Assembly: GCA_028873965.1 (NCBI GenBank)
Contig: JAPPMU010000033.1
Coordinates: 1-64,000, forward strand
Length of the DNA: 64,000 nucleotides
From: Chloroflexota bacterium
GTDB lineage: Bacteria > Chloroflexota > Dehalococcoidia > Lucifugimonadales > UBA3495
Direction of reading: 5' to 3'
Position numbers and translations under genes: made by a program. Below the pieces are notes generated by a model. That model did not search any database, was not told where the DNA came from, and saw only the letters and a program-made list of their open reading frames with translations. Position 1 is the first letter of the stretch; every line of letters begins with the position of its first letter. This document shows, piece by piece, positions 16,629 to 25,121 of this stretch.

Positions 16629-17276
16629 ATGACCATGCAGTTCAACGATGCTGAAATAGACGCCCTTGGCGAGAGACTGCGGCAAGGCGCCGCGCCGGCA
16701 AACCACGCCGAACGGGCAATGTACCGAATTTACCAGCGCAATCTAACCTCCCTCCGTCAGAGTTTGGAAAGAGAATTGCAGGATTTAGCGCCGGACGCTG
16801 AGATTGGTTCCCGCACGAAACGGCTCGAAACAGTGGTCGCAAAACTGCAACGCCGGCCGGATTTGGCGCTGTCCCAAGTTACCGACCTCGCCGGTTGCCG
16901 TATCATTGTGTCCAGTAACGCAGAACAGCGCGCTATCGTATCTCAATTGCTGGCAATCTATTATGTCCAGCAGGTTGATGACAAGAGCGAACATCCCAAG
17001 TTCGGGTATCGGGCCGTGCATCTGGACATTCGCTATCGTGGCCAACTGATGGAAGTCCAGGTGCAGACGCACAACCAGCATCTCTGGCAGACGGTTTCCG
17101 AACTGGCGGCGGGGTATGATATTTCCATCAAGTACGGCGGTGGAAACCCGGAAATTAGCCGATCATTGCAGGAATTGTCGGAATTGGCCTGGCGGTGCGA
17201 CCTGGAGGGTACGAACCTGCCCGACGACGACATTGATCGTGTCCGTGATGTGATACTATCGGCCTACTCCGGGTAA
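16629..17276 (+). CDS. RelA/SpoT-domain nucleotidyltransferase, small
   Basis: The 215-residue protein carries the RelA/SpoT synthetase fold without hydrolase, TGS or ACT domains. Motifs: SRTKRLETVVAKL (R-x-K...K, about residues 61-73), VTDLAGCRIIV (about 84-94), KFGYRAVHLDI and MEVQVQTHNQHLWQTVSE (catalytic Glu region, about 139-156). It could make (p)ppGpp as a small alarmone synthetase, or be a toxic synthetase or tRNA-modifying (toxSAS) enzyme. GAGG lies 8 nt before the ATG. A small gene follows after about 30 nt, then a VWA gene that overlaps it. Function beyond the fold is not settled. Confidence 0.82.
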   Translation: MTMQFNDAEIDALGERLRQGAAPANHAERAMYRIYQRNLTSLRQSLERELQDLAPDAEIGSRTKRLETVVAKLQRRPDLALSQVTDLAGCRIIVSSNAEQRAIVSQLLAIYYVQQVDDKSEHPKFGYRAVHLDIRYRGQLMEVQVQTHNQHLWQTVSELAAGYDISIKYGGGNPEISRSLQELSELAWRCDLEGTNLPDDDIDRVRDVILSAYSG

Positions 17277-17306
17277 CCGGGACTGGCCAAGACCGGGAGG
17301 ATGAAG

Positions 17307-17660
17307 ATGAGCCTGAATTTTCTGGTTGAGCACGACCGGCACGGAAAAGTTCCTACCAGGATCACGATTTACGAAAATATCGATGACGCTGAAGAGCGGC
17401 TCTATAAGCTGGAAGACGACCAGATGGAGGAACTCAACTCCTGCCTGAAGGCGGGCAAGCCGGTTCGCATGGAGTATGTCGTCCTCGGCGGGAGGTCTCT
17501 GGAAACTATCAAGCAGACCCACGCCCGTTATTTCTGGGGTGAGTATGAAGTGCTGACCCCCACGGAAATCCGTTATCGCTCCAGTTGGCGAGACAACCTT
17601 ACTCAACCCACTACCCAAAACGCTGACCATGCTGAGGTGGCTCCGGTTACCGGCGCATGA
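17307..17660 (+). CDS. Small hypothetical partner of the RelA/SpoT gene
   Basis: A 117-residue protein I do not recognise. I start at ATG 17307 because GGGAGG ends 6 nt upstream; the in-frame ATG at 17301 touches the ribosome site. Residues 1-45 look like mixed strand/helix (LNFLVEHD, ITIYENIDDAEERLYKLED); the middle is basic and the tail is polar and disordered. Its stop overlaps the ATG of the VWA gene (ATGA), so translation is coupled. Its position suggests it could be an antitoxin or regulator of the RelA/SpoT protein, but nothing in its sequence proves this. Confidence 0.6.
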   Translation: MSLNFLVEHDRHGKVPTRITIYENIDDAEERLYKLEDDQMEELNSCLKAGKPVRMEYVVLGGRSLETIKQTHARYFWGEYEVLTPTEIRYRSSWRDNLTQPTTQNADHAEVAPVTGA

Positions 17661-19048
17661 CCTCCACCCTCAGCGTCAACCTGCACACCGCGCCGGCCGA
17701 CGCCGGCGACGGGACGATCCTGTCCAACCTACTGATGTTTGGCGAGGTGCTGCGCCGCCTGGGGATGGACGTGGGCTCCGGGAACATCCTGGACCTGGTG
17801 CGCGCCACCGAGTTCGTGCCCATCGGGGGGAACCGCAACGACTTCCGCCTCGCGGCGCGGGCACTGCTGGTGCACCGCCGCAGCGACCTGGAACTGTTCG
17901 ACGAGGCGTTTCAGGTCTTCTGGCGGCGTCCGGCCCACGGACGCAGCATGCGCGACCTGCGCTCCATGGGTGAGGAGCGCCGCTACCGCACCCCCCGGGT
18001 CATGCCCCACCGCGAGGACACCTCCGACGGACCTCCAATCGACGACGACCCCGACGATGCCGGTGACCGTCAGCCCGTGGTGGACCTCCAGCGATCCTTC
18101 AGCGCCCGGGAGGTCCTGCGGCAACGGGATTTCGCCCAGTACACGCCGGCCGAGGTGGCGGCGGCGCGCGTCCTGATGGCCGAACTGCAATGGGATCTGG
18201 GCAGCCGTCGCACCCGGCGGCTCACCTGGGGCGACGGGCGCGACGTGGACTTGCGGCGCACCATGCGAAAGAGCCTGTCCTACGGCGGCGAGATGCTGGA
18301 CATCGCCCACCGTAAGCGCAAAACCAAGCCCCGCCCCCTGGTGCTGATCTGCGACGTCAGCGGCTCCATGGAGCGTTACACCCGCATGCTGCTGCACTTT
18401 GTGCACACCGTCGCCGTCAGCGGAGAGCAGCTGGAGGCGTTCCTGTTCGCCACGCGCCTGACGCGCATCACCCGCCACCTGGAGCATCGCGGCGTTGACC
18501 GCGCGGTGTCCGAGGTGGCCCGAGCCGTGCCCGACTGGGCCGGCGGCACGCGCATCGGGGAGGCGGTCAAGGCGTTCAACTATCGCTGGGCGCGCCGCGT
18601 GCTGCGCGGCGGCGCGGTGGTCCTGGTCATTTCCGACGGATGGGACCGGGGAGACCCCGACCTGCTGTCCCGCGAGATGGCGCGGCTCCAACGCAGTTGC
18701 CACCGCCTGATCTGGCTGAACCCGCTCCTCGGCTCTCCGGGCTACGAGCCGCTGACCCGGGGGATGCAGGCGGCGATGCCGTACATCGACGACTTTCTGC
18801 CGGCGCACAACCTGCACAGCCTGCAGGAACTGGCGCTGCACCTGAACCGGCTCACGGCGCGGCGCGCCCCACCGACGACACGGCGTAAGTCCGCCTCGGA
18901 TGGCGATGCCCCAAACGAGCCTGCGGGTAGCGCGCCCCACGACGGCACGACGGCAGCCCGGTCGCGCCGGGAGCTCAACCCGGCGCTGGCGCCCACCTTC
19001 CGGCACCCGCTGTGGGGTCACCCCAACATACCGGGCGGGGGTGGCTAG
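17657..19048 (+). CDS. VWA-domain protein, CoxE-like
   Basis: The 463-residue protein has a von Willebrand factor A domain in its second half. The MIDAS motif is CDVSGSMERYTRM (about residue 233), with further conserved parts DWAGGTRIGEAVKAFN and VVLVISDGWDRGD. The N-terminal half (helical, with FAQYTPAEVAAARVLMAEL near 155) is typical of CoxE/YehP-like VWA proteins that work with MoxR-type AAA ATPases in maturing metalloenzymes. No MoxR gene is nearby. The C-terminal 70 residues are low-complexity and basic. It overlaps the upstream small gene by 4 nt and the convergent downstream gene by 4 nt. Confidence 0.85.
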   Translation: MTSTLSVNLHTAPADAGDGTILSNLLMFGEVLRRLGMDVGSGNILDLVRATEFVPIGGNRNDFRLAARALLVHRRSDLELFDEAFQVFWRRPAHGRSMRDLRSMGEERRYRTPRVMPHREDTSDGPPIDDDPDDAGDRQPVVDLQRSFSAREVLRQRDFAQYTPAEVAAARVLMAELQWDLGSRRTRRLTWGDGRDVDLRRTMRKSLSYGGEMLDIAHRKRKTKPRPLVLICDVSGSMERYTRMLLHFVHTVAVSGEQLEAFLFATRLTRITRHLEHRGVDRAVSEVARAVPDWAGGTRIGEAVKAFNYRWARRVLRGGAVVLVISDGWDRGDPDLLSREMARLQRSCHRLIWLNPLLGSPGYEPLTRGMQAAMPYIDDFLPAHNLHSLQELALHLNRLTARRAPPTTRRKSASDGDAPNEPAGSAPHDGTTAARSRRELNPALAPTFRHPLWGHPNIPGGGG

Positions 19049-19425
19049 CCCGCCTGGCCCGGCGCGATCTCGTTGTAAAGGCTGGCCAGGGTGGTGGCCA
19101 GCGCGTGGGGCCGTTCTTCGTACTCCGGGGTGGGGTACCACTCGTAGTCGAAGCTGCGGACGACGTTGCCCTCGATACTGGTGCGCAGGCTGGACACGAT
19201 GACGCGGAACCCCAGGGCGTGGGATGCCTGTTCGGCCAACTGCTCCAGCACGATGTTGGGGCAATCGAAAATCACCATGAAGCCACCCTGGCGCTGGCCG
19301 TCGCTCACCCGCGCCCGGAACACCTTGCCGAACAGATCGATATCCACGATGGTGTAGCGCCTTTCTTCAGCGCCGTGGTCGGGCCACCCGATGTAGATGT
19401 CGCCGCCGACGGTCCAATGGTGCAT
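19045..19425 (-). CDS. Conserved hypothetical protein
   Basis: A 126-residue protein I cannot place. It is mostly strand-rich (GGDIYIGWPD, YTIVDIDLFGKVFRARV, GGFMVIFDCPN) with a C-terminal helix (HALATTLASLYNEI), a compact alpha/beta layout without transmembrane segments. It ends within the last codons of the convergent VWA gene (4-nt overlap), a tight arrangement that suggests a real gene. No strong ribosome site; the start is the first ATG (MHHWTVGG). Confidence 0.55.
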   Translation of the reverse strand: MHHWTVGGDIYIGWPDHGAEERRYTIVDIDLFGKVFRARVSDGQRQGGFMVIFDCPNIVLEQLAEQASHALGFRVIVSSLRTSIEGNVVRSFDYEWYPTPEYEERPHALATTLASLYNEIAPGQAG

Positions 19426-19694
19426 TGAGCAGGCTCCAGGTAACGAATGCCGGCAATCCTAATGACAACCCAACACCCGCGCAAGTCAGTGGCGATGCGC
19501 AGGCAATTCGTACGCCGTCGATCTTGCACGACTGAAATATTCGGACGTCACAACAGATCTGATCGCGCAATTGCGTCGTAGAAACGCCATACTGGGCTGG
19601 GATCGGTGTCTGATTCGGAACGATACAGGCGGTAACTGTAAATTCGCCAGGGTGTTGAGAGGGTCTTGGACAGGTGTGCGGGTAAGAAAATCCT
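19426..19694. other. Intergenic gap without recognised feature
   Basis: About 270 bp separate the divergent hypothetical gene and the SppA-like gene. I see no repeat of the dispersed families, no terminator and no clear promoter pair. Short open frames here show no coding signature. It must contain the promoters for both flanking genes. Confidence 0.4.
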
Positions 19695-20705
19695 GTGGTA
19701 GGATGTGTCATTGTCGTGGCAAAACTAGTGACATTGGGCAGAGCGTTGACCAGTTGGTATTTCGCCGGTCCGGCGGCCGTGATCCTCGGCCTCGCCATCG
19801 GGGGCGTGGTATTTTTCTTTGTCGCGCCCGGCAAGCCGGCCGTTGGCGTGATCAATATCCCGTTCACTGTGATCGATGGGAGTTCCGCGTTCGTCATCGG
19901 GCAGCACCTCGACTACGCCCTGCAGGACGACTCGATCAAAGCGGTGGTGATCGCCATCTCAAGCCCGGGTGGTGGCGCGTCCTCCAGCGAGCGCCTGTAC
20001 CTCCACACCCGGCGCCTCCGCGACGAAAAGCCCGTGGTCTTCGTGATGCACGGCCTGGTTGCCAGCGGCGGTTTCATGATGGCCATGGGAGGCAACTACA
20101 GCTACGCGCAACCGTCGTCCCTGGTCGGCAACGTCGGTGTCGTCGGGATATCGGGTGGGACGCTGCCGCCAATTTTGCCGGAAATCATAACCACCACCGG
20201 CCCTCACAAGCTGACTGGTGGTTCCAGGCAGCATTGGGTTGAGCTGATAGACCAACTGAAGGACCGTTTCTCCAAGATGGTGATCCACGAACGCGGGGAC
20301 CGCCTTCGGATGACCGAGGAGAAACTCCTCGAGGGAGCAATTTACGCCGGCGGAGAAGCGGTGTCCCTGGGCTTGGTCGACGAGATTGGCGTAACTGGCG
20401 ACGCGGTCGAAAAAGCGGCCGAGCTGGCCGGCATCGGAAGTTACAAGCTCGTCGACGTGAACGCGAGGGTGTTCGAGAAATACGGATGGCGCGCACAGCT
20501 CACGCACTTGCCGCTGGACGCAGTCACCGGGGATGGCGCGGCCGCCGGGTCCAAGTCGGACCGCGCCGGAGAAGCGCCTGAAGATCAATATGGGCAACCC
20601 CTGATGGGAATACTGGGTCAGGAACAGGTGAACCCACTTTCGAACTTGCCGATTGAGATCGGCCAACCGAACATCTACTACCTGTATACGGGATATGGCC
20701 ACTAA
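19695..20705 (+). CDS. sppA: SppA-like S49 signal peptide peptidase / membrane serine protease
   Basis: The protein (336 residues) has one N-terminal transmembrane segment (AAVILGLAIGGVVFFFVAP) and an S49/ClpP-fold domain. VIAISSPGGGASSSERLY matches the oxyanion region, HGLVASGGFMMAMGG holds the likely nucleophile Ser, and TTGPHKLTGGSRQHW holds the likely general-base Lys. This is the Ser-Lys dyad layout of bacterial SppA, which cleaves leftover signal peptides in the membrane. The start is uncertain: GTG 19695 or GTG 19716. The C-terminal 60 residues are an unusual polar tail. The next gene overlaps the 3' end by 11 nt. Confidence 0.83.
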   Translation: MVGCVIVVAKLVTLGRALTSWYFAGPAAVILGLAIGGVVFFFVAPGKPAVGVINIPFTVIDGSSAFVIGQHLDYALQDDSIKAVVIAISSPGGGASSSERLYLHTRRLRDEKPVVFVMHGLVASGGFMMAMGGNYSYAQPSSLVGNVGVVGISGGTLPPILPEIITTTGPHKLTGGSRQHWVELIDQLKDRFSKMVIHERGDRLRMTEEKLLEGAIYAGGEAVSLGLVDEIGVTGDAVEKAAELAGIGSYKLVDVNARVFEKYGWRAQLTHLPLDAVTGDGAAAGSKSDRAGEAPEDQYGQPLMGILGQEQVNPLSNLPIEIGQPNIYYLYTGYGH

Positions 20706-22023
20706 ACTCGCGGGGACATTGATCCTCTTGGTGGTCTTCGTCGGCGTGGCGTTCGCCGCCGCCTATCTGTTTTTCTATCGGGGTACCTACGCGGGCCCGC
20801 CCAGTGCGCAGGTGGAATACCGGTCGCCGGGCGTTGCCAGCGCTAACGACGGTACGCAATGGACACCCTCCGTCGGTGAACGTGCGGGTGGCCTGGTGCT
20901 GCTTGACACCCTCCACAGCAACGGGTTCTCATCGCGAGAGATCCTGACCCTGCGCACCCGTATCGTCGCCCAGGGGTACGACCTGGAGCTGCTGGGCAAT
21001 TTCGCGCGGGCGTCGGAATCGGACCGCCGGGCTGAGTTGGCAGAAAAGTTGCGCCAGGCGGACAGCCTGGTGGTCATAACCCCGCTGGTGGCCTACTCCG
21101 CCGGCGAGGTTGACCTGATCGAGGCTTTTGTGCGCAAGGGCGGCAAGCTGGTGATGGTCTCCGACCCCGGCCGCCGCGACCAGATGAACACCCTGGCCCA
21201 GCGGTTCGGCGTGCAATTCCGGCCCGACTACCTGTACAACCAGGTGGAGAACGACCAGAACTTCCAGAACATATTCGTGCGTGATTTCCGCCCGGACGAG
21301 TTGACCGCCGGTTTGGATACCGTCGTGCTGTTTACCGCCGGGTCGATCACCTCCTCCGGGCCCGGCTTGGCCGTGGCGGACGCCGGCACCGAGTCCGCGG
21401 TGGCCGAAAACAACGGCGATCTCTACGTGATGGCCCGGGCCGCCGACCGGAACGTCCTGGCCATTTCCGATTTCACCTTCATGATTCCGCCCTACGATTC
21501 CACCCTGGACAACGACCGTTTGCTGTCCAACATCATCGACTTTGCCACCACCAGCGACCGCGTTTTCGACCTGGCAGACTTTCCGCACTTCTATCAAACC
21601 GGCCCCGATGACGGCGTACAGGTCCTGCTGGGCCGGCCCGACCTGCTCGGCAGCGGCGCGAAGCTCAAGGACGGCCTGGAGGACTACGGCATCTCCGCCG
21701 ACATCCGGGGAACCGAAGACGTGAGCCGGGACACGGTGTTCCTCGGCCTGCACGACGATGCGCTACAGGTGCGGCAGTACCTCCAGGCTGCTGGGGTTCG
21801 GGTCGACGATGCGGTGAGCATGCCCTTCGGCTTGGAACTGGACCCGGACGGCACGGCGGTGACGGTGCTGGACCGTGAAGGTGGGCGGCACGTGTTGATT
21901 CTGCTGGGCGACACCCCGGCCGCCTTGGACCGGGCCGTAACCCGGCTGTTGAGCGGCGGGTTCAGGTCGGATCTAGTCAGCGAAGTAACGGGTGTAAGCG
22001 TTTCGGCGGGAGCGAGTAAGTAG
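20695..22023 (+). CDS. DUF4350-like membrane-anchored protein
   Basis: The 442-residue protein starts at ATG 20695, within the end of the SppA-like gene. Residues 4-28 form a transmembrane anchor. The outer part has a Rossmann-like domain (LLDTLHSNGFSSREILTLRT, then ADSLVVITPLVAYSAGEVDL and FVRKGGKLVMVSDP) typical of DUF4350/GldG-like proteins, which sit near transport and gliding genes and may resemble ABC-associated extracytoplasmic domains. Residues 300-435 form a second alpha/beta part. The tight overlap with SppA and the next lipoprotein gene points to one envelope operon. Confidence 0.7.
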   Translation: MATKLAGTLILLVVFVGVAFAAAYLFFYRGTYAGPPSAQVEYRSPGVASANDGTQWTPSVGERAGGLVLLDTLHSNGFSSREILTLRTRIVAQGYDLELLGNFARASESDRRAELAEKLRQADSLVVITPLVAYSAGEVDLIEAFVRKGGKLVMVSDPGRRDQMNTLAQRFGVQFRPDYLYNQVENDQNFQNIFVRDFRPDELTAGLDTVVLFTAGSITSSGPGLAVADAGTESAVAENNGDLYVMARAADRNVLAISDFTFMIPPYDSTLDNDRLLSNIIDFATTSDRVFDLADFPHFYQTGPDDGVQVLLGRPDLLGSGAKLKDGLEDYGISADIRGTEDVSRDTVFLGLHDDALQVRQYLQAAGVRVDDAVSMPFGLELDPDGTAVTVLDREGGRHVLILLGDTPAALDRAVTRLLSGGFRSDLVSEVTGVSVSAGASK

Positions 22024-22026
22024 TTC

Positions 22027-23409
22027 ATGAAAACCATATCCACACGGCTGGTTCTGCTCGTTCCGGCTTTGGCATTGTTCGCGATGATCGCCTGCACCGC
22101 CCCGGCGGCCCAGGAACCGGAGCCTGCTGCCCCAAGCTCCGCTCCCGAGGCGATGGCTACCCGGGCTCCTGCCATTCCACCTCCTCCGCTGGCCGACTTC
22201 AGCGAACAGCGCGCGAGCATCGACGAGGCGTGGAACCAGGTGCACGACGACTTCGACCGGTGGCGCGCCGACCTGACGATGTGCCATCCCACCGCCATGA
22301 CCGAGGCCCTGGGCGAGTTCGCCATCGAGTTCAACAGCGTCACCGAGGCGGCGCGGGGCCTCACCCGCACCAAGACCACCGGGGAATTCACCAACAAGCT
22401 GATCACGGCTGCCGAAGCAGAGGAGACCGCCTTCCGGCAGCTCCGTGACCGCTGGCAGCCTGGAAACGTCTCCCTGTTCGAAAACGTTGAGCAGCAGCGG
22501 AACCTGGCGTCCCAAGCGCAGCGCGGGGCCAAGGACATGGCCCTGGAACTGCGGGCGGCGTTGGAAGAGACCGCAGACCCGGAAGAAATCGCTGCCTTCA
22601 CCGAGGCGTTTGAAGCCATTACAAAGGACTGGGAGGAGGTCCACGCGGAGTATGACAAGCTGGGCGACGGGGCCGATGATGCGGAAGTTTCCGACGTTAT
22701 TGATGGCCTCAAGGCGCTGACCAAAAAAATGGAGGCAATTGCCGCCGCCGTTGACGAATTGCCGTCCCTGAAGGGCGGGAAGGACGCGATCAAGGCGCTG
22801 GAGAAGGCGGCTCAAGCCGAGGTGGATGCGTTCAGCGCTGCTGCCGAGAGTTCAACCGGGGAAGAAGAAAAGGAAGAGACAGAAGGGGAGGATAAGGACG
22901 AGGACGCTGCCAAGCTGCCCGACTTCAAGGACATCGACGCCAGCGTCAAGACCAGCGAGGAGGCATTGGAGGCCCTGTCCGACGTGCTCGACGATCTATC
23001 CGTCGAGGACACCGCCGACGCTCTGGCCGACATCACCCTCTTTGAGCTTGAGTACGACCGGCTGTTGCAGACGTGGGACCGGTTCCACTCTGACTACAAC
23101 GCCTGGCGGGGCGACGATGGCGGATGCGACCGGCTCGAGGTTCTGGAATCGCTGACCGAGTTCAGCGCCAACGTGGACGCCGTCGGCGACAGCGTGCGCA
23201 GCCTCCCCAAGTCCGGCTATCTGGAACCCGTCCATCGCTTGCTGGCGGAAGCCATCGAAGGCGAGGAACAGGCATTCCGGAGCCTGCGCGACACCTGGCA
23301 GCCGTTCACCCTCGATGCTCTGCGGGCCGTCGACCGGGCGCGCATCACGAGCGACACCCGCCGCAGCGACGCGGACATCATCATCGCGGAGCTGGAAAAC
23401 CGCTTCTGA
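22027..23409 (+). CDS. Lipoprotein with internally duplicated helical domain
   Basis: A 460-residue predicted lipoprotein: the signal ends FAMIACTAPA, with the lipid-accepting Cys at residue 23. The mature protein is helical with an acidic, lysine-rich linker (about 275-305). Two halves are homologous: residues ~67-150 (W-x2-VH-D-FDRWR, one Cys, then AEETAFRQLRDRWQP) and ~350-430 (W-x2-FHSDYNAWR, one Cys, then GEEQAFRSLRDTWQP). Each carries one cysteine at the same place. The gene begins 3 nt after the DUF4350 stop. No known family recognised; probably an envelope-associated scaffold or sensor. Confidence 0.65.
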   Translation: MKTISTRLVLLVPALALFAMIACTAPAAQEPEPAAPSSAPEAMATRAPAIPPPPLADFSEQRASIDEAWNQVHDDFDRWRADLTMCHPTAMTEALGEFAIEFNSVTEAARGLTRTKTTGEFTNKLITAAEAEETAFRQLRDRWQPGNVSLFENVEQQRNLASQAQRGAKDMALELRAALEETADPEEIAAFTEAFEAITKDWEEVHAEYDKLGDGADDAEVSDVIDGLKALTKKMEAIAAAVDELPSLKGGKDAIKALEKAAQAEVDAFSAAAESSTGEEEKEETEGEDKDEDAAKLPDFKDIDASVKTSEEALEALSDVLDDLSVEDTADALADITLFELEYDRLLQTWDRFHSDYNAWRGDDGGCDRLEVLESLTEFSANVDAVGDSVRSLPKSGYLEPVHRLLAEAIEGEEQAFRSLRDTWQPFTLDALRAVDRARITSDTRRSDADIIIAELENRF

Positions 23410-23459
23410 GCATGACCCTGGTGGCTGACGGCCGCGCCTCCACACCCCGGTCCACGAGC

Positions 23460-23495
23460 GGACGGCGACCCCAGGCGGAATGCCGTCCGTCTTTT
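23460..23495 (+). terminator. Rho-independent terminator
   Basis: GGACGGC pairs with GCCGTCC (7 bp, 15-nt loop), followed by GTCTTTT. It lies 50 nt after the lipoprotein gene and would end the SppA-DUF4350-lipoprotein transcript. Confidence 0.6.
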
Positions 23496-23538
23496 ATCGT
23501 CAGCGTCGCTTGAACGTCGTGGTTGGGCAACGGCGCGG

Positions 23539-23547
23539 TGCTATAAT
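23539..23547 (+). promoter_or_regulatory. Extended -10 promoter of the LLM oxidoreductase gene
   Basis: TGCTATAAT is a perfect extended -10 box, 32 nt before the ATG at 23580. No -35 box at proper spacing, which is common for extended -10 promoters. Confidence 0.6.
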
Positions 23548-23579
23548 CCCCGAACTCCCAATGCTGTTACGGTGCGACC

Positions 23580-24635
23580 ATGCGCTTCGGCCATTTCTTC
23601 TACCCCATGAAATTCGACGATTCGCAGGACGACGTTGCGATACGGGAATGTCTGGATGAGGCAATATTAGTCGAACAGCTGGGGTACGACGCCATCTGGT
23701 TCGCGGAGCACTACTTCACCGGCGAGTGCGTGTACGGCGACCCGCTGGTGTTCGCCGGCGCGGTGGCCGTCAAGACCAGCCGGGTCCTGCTGGGCTTCGG
23801 CATCATCGAGCTGCCCCTGCACAACCCGGTGCGAGTGGCGATGCAGACCGCCTTGCTGGACAACCTGAGCCAGGGCCGGCTGGTGGTGGGAACCGCCAAA
23901 GGCTCCAACTACAACGCTTTCGAGTACATCGGCTTCGGCACCGATCCGGCGATTGGAGGGGCCCAGATGGAAGAGGCCGAGAAACTGATGGTCACGGCGT
24001 GGACGCAGGATGAAGTCCACTTCCAGGGCGAGCATTACCAGGTGGCGTTCCCGTCGGTGCGGCCCAGGCCCTACCAGAAACCTCATCCGCCGCTGGCGCG
24101 CGCCTGCATCAACCGCGAATCGATCATGGAGATGGCGCGCATCGGACGGCCGATCCTGCTGCGCGGCCGATCCACCAACAGCACCGCCGCCGACATCGCC
24201 CTCTACCGCGACACCATGGCCGAATCGGGGTTCAGCGATGAGGCCATCGAGCGCAACCTGGATCAGATCTGGGTGTGGCGTGAGATGCACGTGGCCGAAA
24301 GCGATGACCGGGCCCTGGACGAGTTCATTCCGGCCAACTACGAGGCGTTCTCGACTATCCAGGCGTACCGGGACGAATGGAACCCGAAGGAATTCCCCAT
24401 GTCCCGGCAGGTCCCGCCAACGCCCAGGGAGGGGTACGCCGAGCATCCGGATCCGGACGCGGCGGAAAACCTGGTGGGCAGCCCGCGCCGCGTGGCCGAG
24501 CAGATCGCCCTGATGCGCGACGCCGGCATCCGGAACCTGATGCTGACCAACCGGGGGCTGATGTCTCCAGATGCCACACAGCGTTCGCTCAAGCTACTGG
24601 CCGAGCAGGTGATGCCCAAGTTTCGGGACAGTTGA
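23580..24635 (+). CDS. LLM-class flavin-dependent oxidoreductase
   Basis: The 351-residue protein is of the bacterial luciferase-like monooxygenase family (TIM barrel using reduced flavin and O2). Family sequence runs throughout: YDAIWFAEHYFTGECVYGDP near residue 38, TSRVLLGFGIIELPLHNPVR near 60-85, LDNLSQGRLVVGTAKGSNYN near 95, and a C-terminal SPRRVAEQIALMRDAGIRN. Paralogous expansion of such enzymes is known in SAR202 Chloroflexota. Substrate unknown. No clear ribosome site. A partner flavin reductase is not adjacent. Confidence 0.88.
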   Translation: MRFGHFFYPMKFDDSQDDVAIRECLDEAILVEQLGYDAIWFAEHYFTGECVYGDPLVFAGAVAVKTSRVLLGFGIIELPLHNPVRVAMQTALLDNLSQGRLVVGTAKGSNYNAFEYIGFGTDPAIGGAQMEEAEKLMVTAWTQDEVHFQGEHYQVAFPSVRPRPYQKPHPPLARACINRESIMEMARIGRPILLRGRSTNSTAADIALYRDTMAESGFSDEAIERNLDQIWVWREMHVAESDDRALDEFIPANYEAFSTIQAYRDEWNPKEFPMSRQVPPTPREGYAEHPDPDAAENLVGSPRRVAEQIALMRDAGIRNLMLTNRGLMSPDATQRSLKLLAEQVMPKFRDS

Positions 24636-24711
24636 AGCAGGAGCCAGCCCGCGGCATCCGCCTACGATTGGGCGCATGACGGCTCACGAATTACGATGGG
24701 AGGCTAGCGCC

Positions 24712-25101
24712 ATGGAAAAGATCAGGAACAACCACCCCGACATCGCCCCGTCGGGTTCGTCCTTCAGCCGGACGGTTCGCGCCGGCAACTGGCTGTTCAT
24801 CGCCGGCTGCACGGCCCGGGGCACCGAAGCCCAGGGCAAGTCTCTGATGGAGCAAACCCGCGTGACCCTGGACCGGATAGCGCAGATCGTGCGCGCCGAG
24901 GGCGGGCAGCCGTCGGATATCGTGAAGATCACGACCTTTGTCACCAGCATCCCGGCCTGGCGCGAGGCACGCGAGACCCAGGAGGCGCTGTGGGCCGAAT
25001 TCTTCGAGGGCGCCTACCCGGCCAACACCCTGATCGAGATCACGGGGCTGGCCGAGGCCGGCCTGGACGTGGAGATCGAGGCAACGGCCGAGATCAGCTG
25101 A
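24712..25101 (+). CDS. RidA/YjgF-family protein lacking the deaminase arginine
   Basis: The 129-residue protein has the RidA (YjgF/YER057c/UK114) fold: SSFSRTVRAGNWLFIAGCTA, VRAEGGQPSDIVKITTFVT and a C-terminal VEIEATAEI strand. The start is ATG 24712, with GGGAGG 8 nt upstream; a frame extension to 24676 is rejected. The canonical enamine/imine deaminases carry PARSCVEV with catalytic Arg; here the segment reads PANTLIEI, so the Arg is replaced. It is therefore probably not a classical RidA but belongs to one of the other Rid subgroups. Convergent with trpG (20-nt gap). Confidence 0.82.
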   Translation: MEKIRNNHPDIAPSGSSFSRTVRAGNWLFIAGCTARGTEAQGKSLMEQTRVTLDRIAQIVRAEGGQPSDIVKITTFVTSIPAWREARETQEALWAEFFEGAYPANTLIEITGLAEAGLDVEIEATAEIS

Positions 25102-25121
25102 TAGCGGTTCGAACCCACCGC

